Source: a virus. From it: a DNA stretch of 28,495 nt. Under the pieces are notes generated by a model. The model had not been told where the DNA came from and ran no database searches. It worked only from the letters and a program-made list of their open reading frames with translations. A program made the translations under genes and the position numbers. Position 1 is the stretch's first letter. The number at the start of each line of letters is the position of its first letter. The DNA is taken from IMG/VR virus record IMGVR_UViG_3300037086_000028, positions 1-28,495 of that record. One strand, 5' to 3'. Shown piece by piece: positions 22,572 to 28,142 of this stretch.

Positions 22572-23144
22572 TTATCCCTCCGCTGCAATTTGTTTTTGTT
22601 CTTCAAATCCTATTTCGATTATTTTCTGCTCCCACTTATCACCTGTTCTATCTTCATATTCCGCAATCATAGCCGGTGTATTATGTGATTCGTAATATCC
22701 CGGTAGGTACTTGGGATGATCGCCGCGCCGTTCCATAACCTGATAAAGGCGCTCAAATTCCTTTTGTTTCCATTTTTCTTCATCAGTTGTCATGGTTGCC
22801 GCCAACTGGTCCCATCCACCCATCACCTGTAAAACCGAGTGAATTACCGGATCGGCAAACTTTACGCTTTCATAATTACCAATTCGCTTAATCGCATTTA
22901 AGACTTCAATCCATGCGATAGTCGCATTGTGTTCTTTTTTACCTTTTAATATTTCCATAAAGTCAGCCGGCTTAGGGAAAAACTTACTTGATAAGATTAA
23001 TTCCTTAAATACTTTTATACATTGGTCATCTGTGAATTGGTTTAATGATTCCCAATATATATCAGCCAATGTTTGACTTAATTTTTTATCATGTAATTCA
23101 CATAGCGCAGTCATAAGTTCTTTAAATTTTATTTTGTCGTTCAT
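22572..23144 (-). CDS. Probable helicase loader-like replication protein
   Basis: 190 aa; the ATG overlaps the replication initiator gene by 23 bp, with GGGAG upstream. Residues 10-70 (LMTALCELHDKKLSQTLADI, later LSSKFFPKPADFMEILKG) match the N-terminal helical region of phage G39P/helicase-loader and DUF6475-type proteins, where the KFFPKPAD stretch is typical. The C-terminal part is charged and probably contacts helicase. It follows a replication initiator, a common O/P-like pairing. It should bring host DnaB-type helicase to the origin. No ATPase motif is present, so it is not a DnaC-type loader. Confidence 0.6.
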   Translation of the reverse strand: MNDKIKFKELMTALCELHDKKLSQTLADIYWESLNQFTDDQCIKVFKELILSSKFFPKPADFMEILKGKKEHNATIAWIEVLNAIKRIGNYESVKFADPVIHSVLQVMGGWDQLAATMTTDEEKWKQKEFERLYQVMERRGDHPKYLPGYYESHNTPAMIAEYEDRTGDKWEQKIIEIGFEEQKQIAAEG

Positions 23145-23877
23145 TGGCTGGCTCCCATTCTTTAAGCATTTCTATGTTTTGTATTGTCTTATCCGATACT
23201 TTACCAGAAAGGGGGTGTGGTGCTTTTAGTTCATCATCCCAACAACCCTTATTCAACCATGTTGCCGGATTTTTCCATTCAGGTCTAAACTCTCCGTTTG
23301 ATTTTTCTCTCCATTCAATTTGTTTTTTAATTGATGAAATAATAATTTCAATATCCGGTCTATTACCGTTCAACTTTTTCCAGCATTTATAAGCATATTT
23401 TTTTTCAACCTTAGATGGATAATTTTTCCAAAAAATTAAAAACTCGTCAGAGTATTCTTTCAGGGAAGGGGAATCAGGAATCAGGGAAGGGGAATCAGGA
23501 ATCAGCACGGTTGATTCGGGAAAATCCTGTTTAAACACAGTGTTTATCTGGTGTTGATTTGGTTCTGGGATTGAACTTTCAAGTTCTTTTACATGGGGAT
23601 TTTGATGTTTATTAAATTTTAGTATCTGTATGTAATTATTATTATTTACCATATACACCAAAATAAATTCTTTATCAGATAATTGCTTTATTAATTTATC
23701 AATATTACAATTATCATATGGTAATACTTCTGCCTTAATTTTTCTTGGCCGATATTCAAGTCGTCCTTCTCTATCGGCAAGGCACCATAAACCGGAAAAA
23801 AGGATGCGCGCAAGAGGATCACAATCCGCTAATTCCTCGTTTTTGAAGTATCCAGGTTTTATGTTTCTTGCCCTCAT
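23122..23877 (-). CDS. Phage replication initiator, O-like winged-helix protein
   Basis: 251 aa, ATG at 23877 after GAGGA. MRARNIKPGYFKNEELADCD followed by PLARILFSGLWCLADREGRL and RPRKIKAEVLPYD is the well-known N-terminal winged-helix domain of phage replisome-organiser proteins. A linker (residues about 97-140) includes a 7-residue tandem duplication, IPDSPSL twice. The C-terminal part (FLIFWKNYPSKVEKKYAYKC, then WKNPATWLNKGCWDDE) is the second conserved region. It should bind an origin, possibly within or near its own gene, and recruit the loader encoded next. It is preceded by a strong hairpin. Confidence 0.8.
   Translation of the reverse strand: MRARNIKPGYFKNEELADCDPLARILFSGLWCLADREGRLEYRPRKIKAEVLPYDNCNIDKLIKQLSDKEFILVYMVNNNNYIQILKFNKHQNPHVKELESSIPEPNQHQINTVFKQDFPESTVLIPDSPSLIPDSPSLKEYSDEFLIFWKNYPSKVEKKYAYKCWKKLNGNRPDIEIIISSIKKQIEWREKSNGEFRPEWKNPATWLNKGCWDDELKAPHPLSGKVSDKTIQNIEMLKEWEPANERQNKI
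23462..23503. repeat. Two tandem 21-bp units inside the replication initiator gene
   Basis: Two perfect copies of a 21-bp unit beginning AGGGAAGGGGAATC lie head to tail. They encode IPDSPSL twice in the linker. Replication genes of lambdoid phages often carry their origin iterons in this place, so it is a candidate origin element as well as a coding duplication. Confidence 0.6.
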
Positions 23878-23898
23878 TTAATTCCTCACCAATAAAAA

Positions 23899-23946
23899 TG
23901 CACCCCAAAGGCGAGTCCCTGCCGGGAGGCAAGGCAATGGGGTGCA
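23899..23946 (-). terminator. Hairpin between RusA-like and replication genes
   Basis: Perfect 9-bp arms TGCACCCCA/TGGGGTGCA enclose a 30-nt G+C-rich loop with internal CCTCCCGGCAGGG pairing. In the leftward direction TTTTTATT follows, so it can terminate or attenuate transcription before the replication initiator, whose start lies only 22 bp beyond. The remaining gap (23947-24035) is AT-rich with no clear gene. Confidence 0.6.
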
Positions 23947-24035
23947 AATCTATTGGCTTTGAATTTAATATATGATTTTTTTGTCATGGCTCGCTCCACA
24001 ATTCCCTTATATCACCACATAACGTAATAATCAAG

Positions 24036-24470
24036 CTAAAATACAAGTTTATTAAAATCGTTTAATATTTCCAACTCACAGCGTGGATTTTCCTTGTCAA
24101 CTTTACCTATTTTATAAACCACCTGCGATATAATTTTATATGAATCATCCGGGATAACGTAATATTCAATTAGGGCGTCGCAAGTGAACTTGTCTATAAT
24201 AGAGCATACATTGGCAATGTCAAATTTTCTCCCAGTAGCCGGAAATACTGTGTAGGTGAACAGATATGGCGGCAAACAGTCTAGTTTCGTGTCAGGTGCC
24301 CTTCTGTTGCCCTCATAAAGCGCAAGTCTTATGTTGTCCTTGTAAATAATTTTGGCGGCATTTAACGTGAAATGGTGAGTATTGCGGTATGTGTTAAGAT
24401 TAAGAATAAAAACCTTATCGGCTTTTGTCTTTCTCGGAATTGTTACGCTTAAAGGTAAAATTATTTTCAT
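24036..24470 (-). CDS. RusA-like Holliday-junction resolvase
   Basis: 144 aa, ATG at 24470, with AGGA in the 40-bp repeat as its ribosome site. LNLNTYRNTHHFTLNAAK resembles the RusA N-terminal segment. GRKFDIANVCSIIDKFTCDA (residues 80-99) with D84, N87, D93 and D98, then VIPDDSYKII (105-114), parallels the D-x-x-N...D-A-L...D-D acidic pattern of RusA, which binds magnesium. RusA-type enzymes resolve branched recombination or replication DNA before packaging and are common next to NinG and replication genes. The similarity is moderate. Confidence 0.65.
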   Translation of the reverse strand: MKIILPLSVTIPRKTKADKVFILNLNTYRNTHHFTLNAAKIIYKDNIRLALYEGNRRAPDTKLDCLPPYLFTYTVFPATGRKFDIANVCSIIDKFTCDALIEYYVIPDDSYKIISQVVYKIGKVDKENPRCELEILNDFNKLVF

Positions 24471-24471
24471 T

Positions 24472-24511
24472 TCAATTCCTGTCTAATCTGAGCGTTCCGT
24501 TTTTAGGCATT
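24472..24511. repeat. 40-bp perfect direct repeat, copy 1 (contains mini-ORF)
   Basis: Identical to 26099-26138. On the minus strand each copy is one A followed by a complete 12-codon frame with stop (MPKNGTLRLDRN), at 24510-24472 here. It also supplies the AGGA ribosome site for the downstream gene and the stop codon of the truncated replication gene upstream. Confidence 0.85.
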
Positions 24512-24697
24512 ATTAACCCACTGAAGATCATCAAGAGCATATCCCGGACGCAAAACATAAATTCCAATCATGTTCCCGTGGGGGCAGGTAGTAAGATAAA
24601 AAAACAATTCCCGCGCCTCTTTCGAGAGACTCCTAAATTGACAAGTATTCCACACCTTGCGATTAATTTGTGCGTATGTCGGTTTTTCATCAACCAT
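24503..24697 (-). pseudogene. Truncated N-terminus of a phage replication protein
   Basis: 64 codons from the ATG at 24697 (AAAGGA upstream). KPTYAQINRKVWNTCQFRSL, then LFFYLTTCPHGNMIG and YVLRPGYALDDLQW, is the opening of a familiar phage replication protein whose members are normally several times longer. The frame ends right after DDLQW, with its last two codons and its TAA supplied by the 40-bp repeat. So this looks like a gene cut by recombination at the repeat. It may still be translated as a stand-alone DNA-binding domain. Confidence 0.65.
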
Positions 24698-24712
24698 ATA
24701 TATTCCTTTGGG

Positions 24713-24791
24713 GCCAGCAGAACCGCGCCCAATGGTGTACCCGAAATGCTGGACGCACTACGGCATTGGACGCGGTTAAGGTACTGCTGGC
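24713..24791 (-). ncRNA. Long imperfect hairpin in the leader of the truncated replication gene
   Basis: Three nested stems pair exactly: GCCAGCAG/CTGCTGGC (24713-24720 with 24784-24791), AACCGCG/CGCGGTT (24721-24727 with 24771-24777) and CCAATG/CATTGG (24729-24734 with 24764-24769). One 1x1 mismatch and a 6-nt bulge break 21 base pairs. In the transcript it ends 8 nt before the AAAGGA ribosome site. It is not a tRNA. It could be a structured leader, a protein-binding RNA or the trace of a mobile element. A 40-codon frame runs across it but has no ribosome site. Confidence 0.6.
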
Positions 24792-24865
24792 TTTAATTTT
24801 TATTGAGATCATGGGTACACTCCACTAATTATCCTTTTACCACACCTCATGCTATCTTGCAAGTA

Positions 24866-25006
24866 TTATTTAATAACCGTTCTCCAAGGTTTTTTCCCTT
24901 GTTTTTTTAGTTCTTTAATTTTATCCCTGTAATTAATATAAAAAGGAACACTTGCCAAAACCCGATTTCTCCAATCAAGAATCAATGTTATTTTATTTTT
25001 ATTCAA
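24866..25006 (-). CDS. 46-aa basic protein with TTG start, tentative
   Basis: The frame starts with TTG at 25006, with AAGGGAG about 9 nt upstream at the end of the previous gene. It reads MNKNKITLILDWRNRVLASV, then YINYRDKIKELKKQGKKPWR, which is basic and partly helical. The composition is protein-like, but the TTG start and lack of a known family keep this tentative. A weak leftward promoter (TTGCAA, 17 bp, TAAAAG) lies just downstream, near 24860-24832. Confidence 0.4.
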   Translation of the reverse strand: MNKNKITLILDWRNRVLASVPFYINYRDKIKELKKQGKKPWRTVIK

Positions 25007-25012
25007 ACTCCA

Positions 25013-25363
25013 TCACTCCCTTTGCTTGCCGGCTAAAGAGGTTATGATGATAGGTTTTATAAAATCTACACCTAATTGAGATAATATTAACGAGCTGTGG
25101 CCTGTTGTTCTTGCCGCTTTCATTACCCAAAACATAAATTTATCAACATTGAATCCATCATCTGAAACACATTGATGTATTGCTTCTAAATATTTTATTA
25201 AAATATTATCTTTGGGCGGAGATGATGATTTGCAAGTTGAGTTATCTGCGTACTGGAAATCTAAAAAAAACGGCATTGTGTTCTTTTGGCATATTTCTAT
25301 GATTTGCAAAACAAGAGGTGAAATTTGTTCGTCATATACTTTTTCTAAATTTTCCATTTTCAT
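25013..25363 (-). CDS. 116-aa phage protein of unknown function
   Basis: ATG at 25363 directly after AGGAGGGG; a second ATG two codons on is possible. Blocks such as LVLQIIEICQKNTMPFFLDF, QYADNSTCKSS and GFNVDKFMFWVMKAARTTGH look conserved and are familiar from unnamed phage proteins near NinG. It is helical with no catalytic motif. It lies inside the segment bounded by the 40-bp direct repeats. Confidence 0.65.
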   Translation of the reverse strand: MKMENLEKVYDEQISPLVLQIIEICQKNTMPFFLDFQYADNSTCKSSSPPKDNILIKYLEAIHQCVSDDGFNVDKFMFWVMKAARTTGHSSLILSQLGVDFIKPIIITSLAGKQRE

Positions 25364-25375
25364 TTCCCCTCCTGA

Positions 25376-25564
25376 TTAACCATGAAGTGCCTTTAGCTTG
25401 GGAAATCTCTCTAAGCAAAAAAGTAATTTTCTAGTTGCCTCTTTAGCCTTTTCGTTTTCACTTTCATTTAGGTGAAAATTGCATATCATTTTTAGATGAG
25501 ATAATTGTCTTGTCCCTAAATATATCGTAAACCAAGTATCGTTTTTGGGATAAATTTCAAACAT
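25376..25564 (-). CDS. 62-aa protein overlapping ninG, function unknown
   Basis: The ATG lies 8 bp inside the end of the NinG gene, so expression is coupled. It reads MFEIYPKNDTWFTIYLGTRQ, then a helical half rich in Lys, Glu and Leu (ENEKAKEATRKLLFCLERFP). No family is known to me. The overlap and the 12-bp gap to the next gene support a real small gene of the cassette. Confidence 0.55.
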   Translation of the reverse strand: MFEIYPKNDTWFTIYLGTRQLSHLKMICNFHLNESENEKAKEATRKLLFCLERFPKLKALHG

Positions 25565-26096
25565 TTATTTTCTTCAACTTCCCTTGATAAAGTTTTTTAT
25601 ATGTCTGTAAATCGAACAATGATAATTTAGTTGGCTTTTTTGCTTGATATTCCAACTTATCAAGATGTGCCTGACCATATTTTTTAAGCATCCACTCTTT
25701 ATATTCAATAGCCATTCCAGCCTTAAATCCATTGCACTGAGGGCATTGCGGATGCACAAGATCAGGAATCAAAAAGGAGGTCCCGTGAATGAAATGACCA
25801 GCCTGGAAATTAGTATATTTATCCCGGCGCCCACAGGTAACACAAATGCAATATCCATCTTTATCTGCCTCTGATCTTCTTACCCATTCAGAAAACAAAT
25901 CCCAAACTTCCCTTTTGAGGATTTTGATGGAATCGGGTTTCCGGCGCTCATACATTTTGAAGTTCTTACATTGCTTGTCGCCACCCAGGTTGCGCGGGTA
26001 ACCGTCACGTCCCATGCAGTTATAGCAATTATCAGGATAAACCGGATTTTCACTTTCATATTTCTGGCAATTAAAGTTTATTTTGTTTTTATACAT
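25557..26096 (-). CDS. ninG: NinG/Rap-like recombination nuclease
   Basis: 179 aa from the ATG at 26096 (AGGA supplied by the second 40-bp repeat); a TTG two codons earlier is less likely. The core CVTCGRRDKYTNFQAGHFIH (residues 85-104) with HPQCPQCNGFKAG (115-127) and YKEWMLKKYGQAHLDKLE gives the C-x2-C, H-x2-H, C-x2-C layout of lambda NinG (Rap), a structure-specific nuclease acting on recombination intermediates. An added N-terminal Cys cluster (CYNC, QCKNF) resembles that of related proteins. It partners functionally with the RusA-like gene downstream. Confidence 0.8.
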   Translation of the reverse strand: MYKNKINFNCQKYESENPVYPDNCYNCMGRDGYPRNLGGDKQCKNFKMYERRKPDSIKILKREVWDLFSEWVRRSEADKDGYCICVTCGRRDKYTNFQAGHFIHGTSFLIPDLVHPQCPQCNGFKAGMAIEYKEWMLKKYGQAHLDKLEYQAKKPTKLSLFDLQTYKKLYQGKLKKINV

Positions 26097-26098
26097 TC

Positions 26099-26138
26099 TC
26101 AATTCCTGTCTAATCTGAGCGTTCCGTTTTTAGGCATT
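26099..26138. repeat. 40-bp perfect direct repeat, copy 2 (contains mini-ORF)
   Basis: Same 40 bases as 24472-24511. Here the mini-ORF at 26137-26099 follows the methyltransferase stop directly (TAAATG), and its end carries the AGGA ribosome site of the NinG gene. The 1,627-bp spacing between copies encloses NinG, the 62-aa, 116-aa and 46-aa genes, the hairpin and the truncated replication gene. Confidence 0.85.
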
Positions 26139-26875
26139 TAAAATTCCATCACTTGCTGTTGTTTATGGCGATTAAATCTGTCAACTGAATCTTGATAATA
26201 GCCGCTATCAATTTCAATCAAAATAGCGTTTCTATTTATGTTAAAAGCCGCTATTCCTGCAGTACCACTGCCAGAGCAATTATCTAAAATCGTGTCGCCC
26301 TCATTCGTATAGGTACGGATTAAGTATTCAAAGAGGGCAACGGGCTTCTGCGTGGGGTGTTCCTTCCCCGTCATATTGTGGCAAGCCTTTATTTTCTGTA
26401 TGCTTCTCGGATAATAGCTATCACTGAAATATCTTACGATTGGGATATTGCCATAATTATCACTTTTACCGCCACTTGCCTTGTGTTGCATTTGGCCTTT
26501 TGTCATTTGGGGAATGTAGGTTTCTTTTCCTTCACAAAACACCAATACGTTTTCGTGATATTTTAATGGTCTTATTTTCGCTAACATTGAACCACAACTG
26601 CGATCTTTGTCCCAAATCCACTCGTATTTGAACCACCCCGGATTACTCATCACCAGCGCACTCGTAAACGGTTGGCTTGCCGTTAGAACTATCGCCCCAT
26701 TATCCTTAATCAGCCGCTTGTATTGCTTCCAAAGAGGTTCAAAGGGAATAATGGTGTCCCATTTGCATTGAGTTGTTCCATAGGGTAGGTCGCAAAGAAT
26801 CATATCAATAGACTTTTCTTTAAGTGTCGGCATAAATTCTAGGCAATCTTGATTATAGATATTAACAATACTCAC
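26138..26875 (-). CDS. DNA methyltransferase (N6-adenine/N4-cytosine type)
   Basis: 245 aa with a GTG start at 26875 that overlaps the upstream TAG by one base. Motif IV is CDLPYGTTQCKWD (residues 28-40, D-L-P-Y in place of D-P-P-Y) and precedes motif I, DNCSGSGTAG (198-207). This order is that of the beta class. HPTQKPVALFEYLIR (173-187) is the conserved motif X region. It methylates phage DNA, probably as protection from host restriction or to time replication. No restriction enzyme partner is visible. Orphan methylases of this type are frequent in phage early operons. Confidence 0.85.
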   Translation of the reverse strand: MSIVNIYNQDCLEFMPTLKEKSIDMILCDLPYGTTQCKWDTIIPFEPLWKQYKRLIKDNGAIVLTASQPFTSALVMSNPGWFKYEWIWDKDRSCGSMLAKIRPLKYHENVLVFCEGKETYIPQMTKGQMQHKASGGKSDNYGNIPIVRYFSDSYYPRSIQKIKACHNMTGKEHPTQKPVALFEYLIRTYTNEGDTILDNCSGSGTAGIAAFNINRNAILIEIDSGYYQDSVDRFNRHKQQQVMEF

Positions 26876-27261
26876 TACGCCGCCAGCCTCTCGCGCTCTG
26901 CTAAAAGTATTTGCTTCATTTCAACTCTATAAATAGCCGGCGCCACGGTAACGATCTGAGCCGCTTTTCTCAAAACTTCGTATTTCCATGCTTCAGTCCT
27001 TACGCCGCACTGGATAATTTTCTTTTTAAATGTGAAAGGCGCTTTATGAGCTGAGTATTGACTGGCGGTGTGATGAAAGGCGCACAAATATAAACACGCA
27101 TCCGGCCAATATTTTATTGATAAATTTCTTGAACTGAACCAATGGTGAGGATCTCCGTCTGTATTTGTGCACCCCGGATATTCACAAACTCCACCGGCGC
27201 GAAGTTTTACAATTTCTCTTAAAAGGTCTCTAAGGTATTTATCTGAAACTTTAACTTTCAT
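26875..27261 (-). CDS. HNH-like zinc protein, recombination-associated
   Basis: 128 aa, ATG at 27261 after AAGGA. Residues 26-64 (CEYPGC, DPHHWFSS, ACLYLCAFHH) give Cys26, Cys31, His39/His40, Cys56/Cys60 and His63/His64. This is a zinc-held beta-beta-alpha layout like NinG/HNH proteins of phage early operons. The N-terminus is a basic helix (LRDLLREIVKLRAG). A nuclease acting on branched DNA is likely, but catalytic residues cannot be fixed by eye. Its start overlaps the end of a headless gene remnant. Confidence 0.6.
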   Translation of the reverse strand: MKVKVSDKYLRDLLREIVKLRAGGVCEYPGCTNTDGDPHHWFSSRNLSIKYWPDACLYLCAFHHTASQYSAHKAPFTFKKKIIQCGVRTEAWKYEVLRKAAQIVTVAPAIYRVEMKQILLAERERLAA

Positions 27262-27431
27262 GCCGCCATTCCTTTTCTATCCCTAATATAACTTCCACGG
27301 GTTCCTAAATAATCAGGATCGTTAAATCTCTGCTTCGCCCGTTTTAATCCGGCCTTGAATTGTGGCGAATCTGCCGGTCCCGCGTGGATCGCTGAATCGT
27401 AACAGCAATAGCAAAGGTCACGCGCCTTTAT
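27258..27431 (-). pseudogene. 5'-truncated gene remnant with no start codon
   Basis: The frame is open for 57 codons from the TAA at 27434-27432 to the TGA at 27258, which overlaps the next gene as ATGA. It reads ARDLCYCCYDSAIHAGPADS, then RFNDPDYLGTRGSYIRDRKG, clearly protein-like with a Cys cluster. There is no ATG, GTG or TTG before the penultimate codons. Upstream sequence is the 23-bp inverted repeat that ends the next gene, so its head was probably lost when that gene arrived. An AUA start is possible but unlikely. Confidence 0.55.
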
Positions 27432-27433
27432 TT

Positions 27434-27456
27434 AGGGAATTATATACTTGACTCCC
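27434..27456. repeat. 23-bp inverted repeat, left copy
   Basis: Matches the reverse complement of 27726-27748 at 22 of 23 positions (AGGGAATTATATACTT identical, one mismatch, then ACTCCC). Each copy is itself an imperfect dyad with GGGA at one end and TCCC at the other. The left copy contains the stop codon of the 90-aa gene. Confidence 0.8.
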
Positions 27457-27712
27457 TTTTTAAAAATTCATCGAGACTGGCATTTCCATCCTTCCATTCA
27501 ACTGCCGAGAACCACTGAAAACCTCCCCTATACATCCCTGTGTGTTCCGCAGTCATAAAAGACCGCAGCTTGTGACGGATATTCGGAAAATTCTGTTTTG
27601 TAAGCGCCATTTTATCTTTAGGGGTATTAAATATTTCCTTTAGGGTCGAAGATGGTATATACCCATGATTCTTAATATGGTTCAAAACCTCAACTTCATT
27701 ATCTGTCAGCAT
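27440..27712 (-). CDS. 90-aa winged-helix-like protein
   Basis: ATG at 27712 with AAAAGG upstream. MLTDNEVEVLNHIKNHGYIP then SSTLKEIF looks like the first helices of a winged helix-turn-helix, and RHKLRSF may be the recognition part. The rest (GGFQWFSAVEWKDG) is beta-like. It follows the repressor gene and is bounded on both sides by the 23-bp inverted repeat, which could be its own operator. A second early regulator is the working guess; there is no named family. Confidence 0.55.
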   Translation of the reverse strand: MLTDNEVEVLNHIKNHGYIPSSTLKEIFNTPKDKMALTKQNFPNIRHKLRSFMTAEHTGMYRGGFQWFSAVEWKDGNASLDEFLKRESSI

Positions 27713-27725
27713 TTTTTGCCTTTTC

Positions 27726-27748
27726 GGGAGTTAAGTATATAATTCCCT
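27726..27748. repeat. 23-bp inverted repeat, right copy
   Basis: Lies in the 38-bp gap between the repressor stop and the ribosome site of the 90-aa gene. Reads GGGAGTTAAGTATATAATTC then CCT on the plus strand. As an imperfect palindrome between two regulator genes it is a good operator candidate. See the left copy for the match. Confidence 0.75.
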
Positions 27749-27750
27749 TA

Positions 27751-27942
27751 TTAATCGTCAATTAATTTCTTGGCGCTAATTTTTAATGTTGTAGATATTT
27801 TGTAAAGAGTTTTTAAAGTAGTTGATTTGCTATCCATCATCATTGTGTAATTAGAGGGTAGCATTCCGAACCTCTTTGCCAGCGCAGACCTAGACAGGCT
27901 GTGCCTTTGACGATAATTTTCTATAATTTCAGTTTTTAGCAT
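27751..27942 (-). CDS. Small XRE-family (Cro/CI-like) repressor
   Basis: 63 aa, ATG at 27942. Residues about 14-40 (HSLSRSALAKRFGMLPSNYT, then MMMDSKS) form the helix-turn-helix, and TLKTLYKISTTLKISAKKLI is the closing helices of the XRE domain. It has no C-terminal cleavage or dimerisation domain, so it is Cro-sized. It faces the rightward pentapeptide gene and heads the leftward early operon. The promoter -10 ends 6 bp before the ATG and no ribosome site exists, so its mRNA is probably leaderless, as lambda cI is from PRM. Confidence 0.75.
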   Translation of the reverse strand: MLKTEIIENYRQRHSLSRSALAKRFGMLPSNYTMMMDSKSTTLKTLYKISTTLKISAKKLIDD

Positions 27943-27948
27943 AGCGTG

Positions 27949-27976
27949 ATTATACTCTCATTTTCGGCAAAATCAA
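27949..27976 (-). promoter_or_regulatory. Leftward promoter of the repressor (leaderless)
   Basis: On the minus strand TTGATT (27976-27971), a 16-bp spacer and a perfect TATAAT (27954-27949). The expected start point is at or next to the A of the repressor ATG at 27942. The word ATGAGAGTA overlaps the -10 and recurs at the divergent promoter. Confidence 0.65.
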
Positions 27977-28064
27977 GTAAATTCTGTCAAAAAAATTGAA
28001 TGGTAAAGAAATCAAACACTTATAAACAAAATGCAACTTTATTCAAAAAATATGAAGAAATAGC

Positions 28065-28092
28065 TTGCAATTAAAAATAATGAGAGTAGAAT
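28065..28092 (+). promoter_or_regulatory. Rightward promoter of the pentapeptide-repeat gene
   Basis: TTGCAA (28065-28070), a 16-bp spacer and TAGAAT (28087-28092), about 50 bp before the ATG at 28143. ATGAGAGTA at 28080-28088 overlaps its -10 in the same relation as in the divergent leftward promoter (27961-27953), suggesting one regulator controls both. The stretch between the promoters (27977-28064) is AT-rich with no gene. Confidence 0.55.
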
Positions 28093-28142
28093 AGCGCCAA
28101 CATAAGAAAGCCCACGGGCAATAAACATCAGGGGGTAACACA

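Noticed and set aside
24713-24791. tRNA or integron attC interpretation of the long hairpin
   Set aside because: There is no cloverleaf, anticodon arm or T-arm consensus, and no RYYYAAC/GTTRRRY ends typical of attC.
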